Positions 44,485 through 53,400 of a stretch of DNA of 64,000 bases are shown here, one piece after another. Position 1 is the stretch's first letter. Each line of letters opens with the position of its first letter. The notes beneath the pieces are model-generated. The model made no database searches. It was not told the origin of the DNA and saw only the letters and a list, made by a program, of their open reading frames with translations. The stretch comes from Macrostomum hystrix. Taxonomy: Eukaryota > Platyhelminthes > Macrostomidae. The stretch lies in assembly GCA_950097015.1 (NCBI GenBank), contig CATNEN010000012.1, positions 1,977,501 to 2,041,500 of the forward strand, given 5' to 3'. Position numbers and translations under genes: made by a program.

Positions 44485-47400
44485 GGGTCCAGTATCGAAG
44501 GAATTTGGCAAAGCCGATCGAGGCCGGCAGTTAATTGAGCGGAATGAACAAAAAATCTAGACTTCGCGATTAGATTGGCTATAAGGGGAGAGGAGACAGA
44601 TTCTTCCCCAGTCCACCAGTGAGGCAGATGAGAACACTAAAAACCTCAATCTGATTTATAGAGAGGATACATTTTTGTTGCTGTTTTGATTGTCTTTTCA
44701 GATTGTCTTTCCCCAACTGCAGTTCAATAAATATGCGAGTGGCATACATGCGTTGACACAGATATTGCAGAAGACAGAAAATTGCTGCTTTCTCAATGCT
44801 GTTGTCTCCTTCAAGTAAAGAGAAAACCGTCACAGACAGCGCACCGGAGATCAAGCATTTCATTATCCCAGGCCATCAATCCTCAAAATACTTCCACCAT
44901 ATGATATGCATGCATATGCTTGAATTGGGACTTTGACCTTATGGGAACACCCACCCGATTTTAGGAATATGCTTGAATTGGGATCTTGGCCAGTTGGGAT
45001 TCTGGTTGAATTGGGATCTTGGTCAATTGGGATTTTTTTGAATTGGGATCTTGGCCAGTTGGGATTTTTGTGCAATTGGGATCTTGGCCAGTTGGGATTT
45101 TGGTTTAATTCAGGATCCTGGCCAGTTGGGATTTTGGTTTAATTCAGGATCTTGGCCAGTTGGGATTTTAGTTGAATTGGGATCTTGGCCAGTTGGGATT
45201 TTGGTTTAATTCAGGATCCTGGCCAGTTGGGATTTTGGTTTAATTCAGGATCTTGGCCAGTTGGGATTTTAGTTGAATTGGGATCTTGGCCAGTTGGGAT
45301 TTTGGTTTAATTCAGGATCTTGGCCAGTTGGGATTTTGGTTTAATTCAGGATCTTGGCCAGTTGGGATTTTGGTTGAATTGGGATCTTGGCCAGTTGGGA
45401 TTTTGGTTTAATTCAGGATCTTGGCCAGTTGGGATTTTGGTTGAATTGGGATCTTGGCCAGTTGGGATTTTTGTTCAATTGGGATCCTGGCCAGTTGAGA
45501 TTTTGGTTGAATTGGGATCTTGGCCAGTTGGGATTTTGGTTTTATTCAGGATTTTGGCCAGTTGGGATTTTGGTTTAATTGGGATCTTGGCCAGTTGGGA
45601 TTTTGGTTTAATTGGGATCTTGGCCAGTTGGGATTTTGGTTTTATTCAGGATCTTGGCCAGTTGGGATTTTGGTTTTATTCAGGATCTTGGCCAGTTGGG
45701 ATTTTGGTTTAATTGGGATCTTAAAGAGTTGGGATTTAAGATGAATCAGAATTCCTGAGACTTGTGATTCAACAGTTAGTACTTCGTTGAGTCGGGAGTA
45801 AAAACAAAAAACTGTACCTACTCTCGTATGCATGCTTGAAACTGAAAAATGCTGTTCTGTTTTCTCTACTTGGGCCCTAGATTTCCCGACGGGATAAGTG
45901 GTTACTTGGCGAAAAATATAATATTTTCTAATCCCAACTGTAGCCAGTGTCCTTGATTGGACAATTATAATCTCACTGGCGTGGCAACAAGAAAGCTCCT
46001 TGTTAAGCTCCAAACAGATGAGAACTAAAATCAATCTCGAGGCCTTAAATGGTTGCGACACCGAACATTTTTTATTAAAAGCTTCAACCATTTTTACTAT
46101 TAATTAAAGTCTTTCGTTAAGGCGGGAAATGTGCTTTGAAAAAGCAAATTATGTTCAAGTACAGTCGACTGTACTGTATTTAAAACTGAGCCGAGAATTT
46201 AAGTACAAGTATAAAAATACTTGCCTGTTTTGAAGCAGAAATTAAGGGCAAATTGCATAAAAAACAGCTTCTCAGACTGCACAGAAACCGTTAAAAATGG
46301 CATGTTGTCATGCTGTTAGACGTGCTGTTAATCTGTTAGACATTCTGTTAAACTGCTAGCTATGCTGTAAATCTTTTAGATAGACGTGCTGCTAATTCGT
46401 TAAACAGGCTGTAAGTCTGTTAGACAGGCTGTATATCTGCTAGACAGGCTGTATATTTGTTAGACAGGCTGTATATCTGTTAGATAGGCTGTATATCTGT
46501 TAGACAGGCTGTATATCTGTTAGACAGGCTGTATATCTGTTAGACAGGCTGTATATCTGTTAGACAGGCTGTATATCTGCTAGACAGGCTGTATATCTGC
46601 TAGACAGGCTGTATATCTGTTAGACAGGCTGTATATCTATTAGATAGGCTGTATATCTCTTAGACTTGCTGTAAGTCTACTTGTACGGACTAGAAGTACT
46701 AGAAGTCGAAACATTCGACTTGCAGTTCGGGATGTACAGGACTTGTGGTGCAATATAAAAGCAGCAACACAGAAATGTCAAACAGCAGTATAGATATTTA
46801 TGCGATTCTCCGCCCAAACAAAGAATGACTCGAATATATTAGAATGGCTATGGCTGGCTAAGGACAGACAAATCGATGATCCAGTCGCCAAGAACTCGGC
46901 CTCCGCCTAGTTGTCCAAGCATCAATCTGCACAACTGTGCTCGACTGAGAAATGACAGAAATGCTAACTATATAGCAGGCCCTCTCCATATCTAACCTCG
47001 GAACCTACAGAGTAGGAGAGCAAGCATTGGGAAACCACTGCCTTCCGCAACTAGCTCTCGCATCAAAGTGAAGGGATGAGATATAGAGTGGGCCGGATTG
47101 GTTCGATCGAACTAGGCGATTTTCGACCTCGCTTGAATACATAAAAACTGACACAGCTGGCGAGTTACAGCCCTAATTATCCAGCATTTTTCTATAATAT
47201 TTTTCATTACTGCTTTTTAACCGAATGAACGAATTAATTTATTATCCACTGCTAGCAAACTATTAACTAAATTTTACTTTCTACTGAGAAATCAGCTGAG
47301 AATTTCCATAAAAATCCATGGAAGAGATTCTATTGTAGTAAATCGCTCGGTGAACTGTCAGAGAATCCCAAGCGAGAATCCGACAGGGAATCCCCATGCT

Positions 47401-50400
47401 CGAACTAATTAGAGATCCTAAGGGAGAATCAATCAGAGAATCCCAAGCGAGAATCCAAAGCGAGAATCCAACACATAATTCCAAGCGAGAATCCATCATG
47501 GAATTCACATCGAGAATCCGTCATGGAATTCACATCGAGAATCCGTCATGGAATTCACATCGAGAATCCATCATGGAATTCACATCGAGAATCCATCAGG
47601 GAATCCACTTCGAGAATCCATCATGGAATTCACATCGAGAATCCATCAGGGAATCCACATCGAGAATCCATCATGGAATTCACATCGAGAATCTATCATG
47701 GAATTCACGTCGAGAATCCATCAGGGAATCCACATCGAGAATCCATCAGGGAATTCACATCGAGAATCCATCAGGGAATCCACATCGAGAATCCATCATG
47801 GAATTCACATCAAGAATCCATCAGGGAATCCACATCGAGAATACATCAGGGAATTCACATCGAGAATCCATCAGGGAATTCACATCGAGAATCCATCATG
47901 GAATTCACATCGAGAATACATCAGGGACTTCACATCGAGAATACATCAGGGAATCCACATCGAGAATACATCAGGGAATCCACATCGAGAATACATCAGG
48001 GAATTCACATCGAGAATCCATCAGGGAATTCACATCGAGAATCCATCATGGAATTCACATCGAGAATCCATCAGGGACTTCACATCGAGAATCCATCAGG
48101 GACTTCACATCGAGAATCCATCATGGAATTCACATCGAGAATCCATCAGGGACTTCACATCGAGAATCCATCAGGGACTTCACATCGAGAATCCATCAGG
48201 GACTTCACATCGAGAATCCATCAGGGACTTCACATCGAGAATCCATCAGGGACTTCATATCGAGAATCCATCAAGGAATTGACATCTATCGAGAATCCTT
48301 TAGAGAATCTAGGCTAGACTCGCTCAAGGAATTCTCATTGAGAATACATCATGGGAATTACCTCGGATAATCTAGTAGATAATCTCCCAGCTAGAAATAA
48401 CCAGAAAACTCCCATCAGAGAATCCAAACAGGGAATTCCCACTTAGAAATAACCAGAGAACTCCCATCAGAGAATCCAAACAGGGAATTCCCACTTAGAA
48501 ATAACCAGAGAACTCCCATCAGAGAATCCAAACAGGGAATTCCCACTTAGAAATAACCAGAGAACTCTCATCAGAGAATCCAAACAGGGAATACCCACTT
48601 AGAAATAACCACAGAACTCCCATCAGAGAATCCAAACAGGGAATTCCCACTTAGAAATAACCAGAGAACTCTCATCAGAGAATCCAAACAGGGAATTCCC
48701 ACTTAGAAATAACCAGAGAACTCTCATCAGAGAATCCAAACAAGGAATTCCCAACTAGAAATAACCAGAGAACTCTCATCAGAGAATCCAAACAGGGAAT
48801 TCCCACTTAGAAATAACCACAGAAATCCCATCAGAGAATCCAAACAAGGAATTCCCAACTAGAAATAACCAGAGAACTCTCATCAGAGAATCCAAACAAG
48901 GAATTCCCACCTAGAAATAACCACAGAATTTTCATCAGAGAATCCAAACAGGGAATTCCCACTTAGAAATAACCACAGAACTCCCATCAGAGAATCCAAA
49001 CAAGGAATTCCCACCTAGAATTGAAAAAACTTCCAAAAAGGAATTTAAGGCCTTTGAAAGCAACCTAGATACCGATATATCACACGTTAGAACAAGCAAG
49101 ATCAAAGTACTCACAACAGGAATTATCGGCCGCGGCGGCAGCAGCAGCAGCAGCAGCAGTCGCAGCTGCATAGGCATAAGAATTCATCAAAGTATGATCG
49201 GTGCAATACGAATACATAATTGATTTCTAGTTTCCAGTTTTCATGATCCAGAATCAAAACTAAAATCTGAGATCAATAAGATTGGAGACAGGGATTAAAA
49301 AACACAGTGAAGGTATTAGTTCGCGACAGAAGCTAGGTTTTATTAGTCACGCAGGCCATGGCGAGAGAGAGAGAGGTAAAGAAAGAGAAAGGATATAAGC
49401 AAAAATGCGCTCAGATTGAGCGTTAAATTAAAAAAATAAACGCACAGATCCAAGCCGGGCCTTACGCTGAGGGGAGAGGGACAGGGCGAGAGGTGCGGGG
49501 AGCGGCGAGAAGACGGACTCAGAAAGGTGGACGGGCCGAGGGAGGAAAGGAGAGGGTTAAGAGAGGACAAGCTGGCGACTAAGGGATTGCTAAGCTCAGA
49601 GCCCATAGGAGGAGAAGAAGAAAGCTGGCTAGAGCATTAGGGGCGGGTGAGGGGGAGATAAGGATGAGCTGGCGGCGGTGACAGTTGCGTGGTGGTGATT
49701 TTTTGTTCGGTGTCTCTCCGGCATCATATTCTGTCTGCTTGCTCTCTTTGTCTTCTATTAGCGGCCAAAGTCCGCCACTTTTCCCAACGAATTCCTCCCG
49801 TGGGAATGCGCCGACTTGAAAAACAAGTGAGCTGGACTCAAATAGAAAATGAGGCCGGAGCTTAGGTTGGACGGCTGAGAATAAGAGCAGGCAAGAAAGC
49901 AAGAGGCTGGAATTAATGGGTTAACAAACAGAATCTACCCTGTTTTGTGTAGAATTATAACTAATAGAGTTACTGTTTGATGGCGAATGCGGTCGTTTTT
50001 TATTATTCGTTTCTGATTTTCATCGAATTTACGAGTACGAGTCAAATTCAAAAGCGGCTTAGAACAGAAAAAACTATTCCAGAAAAATCTTTAAACATTC
50101 CCCGTGCATGACTCATTCGGTATTCAATAAAACTGGAATTCCCCGTGCATGACTCATTCGGTATTCAATAAAACTGGAATTCCCCGTGCATGACTCATTC
50201 GGTATTCAATAAAACTGGAATTCCCCGTGCATGACTCATTCGGTATTCAATAAAACTGGAATTCCCCGTGAATGACTCATTCGGTATTCAATAAAACTGG
50301 AATTCCCCGTGCATGACTCATTCGGTATTCAATAAAACTGGAATTCCCCGTGCATGACTCATTCGGTATTCAATAAAACTGGAATTCCCCGTGCATGACT

Positions 50401-53400
50401 CATTCGGTATGATCAGATCAATTCATTATTGAATAGGTAGTACTAGAGCTGTGCTATGCAATTCTACTGGAGTGGGCTAATGACCGATTCAGTGATTTAG
50501 AGTAAGATAATGACCGATTCTGTGATTTAGAGTGAGATAATGACCGATTCCATGATTTAGAGTGTGATAATGAATGATTCCATGATTTAGAGTGTGATAA
50601 TGACCGATTCCATGATTTAGAGTGTGATAATGACTGATTCCATGATTAAGAGTGGGATAATGACCGATTCCATGATTAAGAGTGGGATAATGACCGATTT
50701 CATGATTAAGAGTGGGATAATGACCGATTCTGTGATTAAGAGTGGGATAATGACCGATTCCATGATTTAGAGTGTGATAATGACCGATTCCATGATTAAG
50801 AGTGGGATAAGGACCGATTCCATGATTAAGAGTGGGATAATGACCGATTCCATGATTAAGAGTGGGATAATGACCGATTCCATGATTTAGAGTGTGATAA
50901 TGACCGATTCCATGATTAAGAGTGGGATAATGACCGATTCTGTGATTAAGAGTGGGATAATGACCGATTCCATGATTAAGAGTGGGATAATGACCGATTT
51001 CATGATTAAGAGTGGGATAATGACCGATTCTGTGATTAAGAGTGGGATGATGACCGATTCCATGATTAAGTTTGGGATAATGACCGATTCCATGATTAAG
51101 AGTGGGATAATGACCGATTCCATGATTAAGAGTGGGATAATGACCGATTCCATGATTAAGAGTGGGATAATGACCGATTCCATGATTAAGAGTGTGATAA
51201 TGACCGATTCCATGATTAAGAGTGGGATAATGACCGATTCTGTGATTAAGAGTGGGATAATGACCGATTGCATGATTAAGAGTGGGATAATGACCGATTC
51301 TGTGATTTAGAGTGGGCTTGTAACTAAATTGATATTCATATTTAATAGCTCAAATAGTAGAAATATAGGAAGTAGTCTGAGTCTCAGTTTGCGGATATAA
51401 ACAAGGCTTGAAACCAGGTGCGACTAGTGTTGTCACCTATCAAAAACCCGCTGACAGCATCTATCAATCAAGCTAGCTACTGTACAGAATGAAAAATAGT
51501 AATTGCATTGTAGAGAGGCCTAAAATTTGTATTGACGAATCGACAGAGCGGAAAGTAGGGAGCGATTGGCTAAATACTTTTAGCAGGCTGCTGAAGAATG
51601 CATCTATCATTCCTAAATGCATTTACTAATTTCTTTTCAAAGCTTCCTTCTCCGAACTTTAAAGAAGAACTTTGATTTCCGTCAGTTTTTTTCTCTCATC
51701 CAAAACGAAGATTTAGTTCGTTTAGTAAAAGTATGTAGAAATAGTTAATTTACTGGATAGATCCGTTGATTAGACCAAGCTAAGTTGGGCTAGAATGTAC
51801 AGCTGTTCAGTCCATGGACTGTGGGTGCCATTTCATTTTCAACAATAATTTTTCAACAAAAATTCATTTTGATTTTGATTTTTCAACAAAAGAGATCTCA
51901 ACACAATAACACTCACCAAGCTGAATCATCTCGTCTTTTTTAAAGTAGTGTTTCTCCTGAGCATTGTAGATCAAACAATGCTTTTGAAAAGTTTTACTAC
52001 TACTGCACTGACGACCGTAGCTATTTATAGACACTCACTAAACTGCTAGGAGTAAGTCTTTGCCGCCTTGTGACAGGTGGCAACAACACTGGTCACAGTT
52101 TTGCTTCCGATGCAAGGCTCGACCCAGTTGGCAGCCGTTTCAAAGCCAAGCGAAACGCTTTCATTGGACCGCATTGCAACCCGATCCTAATTGAATATAA
52201 ACTAAGCAGATCGGGGCCCTTTTGGAAAGGGCATCAGTGTTGTCCAGAATGAGGAACAACGGCATAGCAAGAAGGTATTGTTGCCGCAGCCGATATTCAC
52301 CTGGTTTCCTTTGTCGCAATTTGCCATTTGAATGCGTCAGCCAGATGCACTGCTAGAACACTATAATCAACTCCACTTTGTGTCCTTTCATTTCAACATG
52401 TGTCATTTCCCTAAAGCACAATGACAAGCTTGCTTTGCGTTGAAATATTTTAGAATGCCTTAGTTAATAAAATATGATAATGTGTTCAGTCTCAATCTAA
52501 GGGAGTCGAAATGTAGCAAATACAAGAAATAGAAGACTTAATTTAAGGGCTTGAGAATTCAGAGTGGGAGATTCAGAGTGGGAGATTCAGAGTGGGAGAT
52601 TCAGAGTGGGAGATTCAGAGTGGGAGATTCAGAGTGGGAGATTCAGAGTGGGAGATTCAGAGTGGGAGAGTCAGAGTGGGAGAGTCAGAGTGGGAGATTC
52701 AGAGTGGGGGGGGAGAGTCAGAGTGGGAGAGTCAGAGTGGGGGGGGAGAGTCCTAGTGGGGGGAGAGTCAGAGTGGGAGAGTCAGAATGGTAGATTCAGA
52801 GTGGGAGATTCAGAGTGGGGGAGAGTCATAGATGGAGAGTCAGAGTGAGAGAGTCAGAGTGGGAGTGGGAGAGTCAGAGTGGGGGTGGAGATTCAGAGTG
52901 GGAGAGTCAGAGTGGGAGAGTCAGAGTGGGGGGGAGAGTCAGAGTGGGAGAGTCAGAGTGGGAGAGTCAGAGCGGGAGAGGCAGAGTGGGAGATTCAGAG
53001 TGGGGGAGAGTCATAGATGGAGAGTCAGAGTGGGAGAGTCAGAGTGGGAGAGCCAGAGTGGGAGATTCAGAGTGGGGGAGAGTCATAGATGGAGAGTCAG
53101 AGTGGGAGAGTCAGAGTGGGAGAGTCAGAGTGGGGGTGGAGATTCAGAGTGGGAGAGTCAGAGTGGGGGGGAGAGTCAGAGTGGGAGAGTCAGAGTGGGA
53201 GAGTCAGAGTGGGAGAGTCAGAGTGGGGGTGGAGATTCAGAGTGGGAGAGTCAGAGTGGGGGGGGAGAGTCAGAGTGGGAGAGTCAGAGTGGGAGAGTCA
53301 GAGTGGGAGAGTCAGAGCGGGAGAGGCAGAGTGGGAGATTCAGAGTGGGGGAGAGTCATAGATGGAGAGTCAGAGTGGGAGAGTCAGAGTGGCAGAGTCA

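Noticed and set aside
47396-48370. 324-codon plus-strand frame with IHIENPSW-type repeats
   Set aside because: Entirely the 25-bp array; all three frames are open and it lies within the first DLG5 intron.
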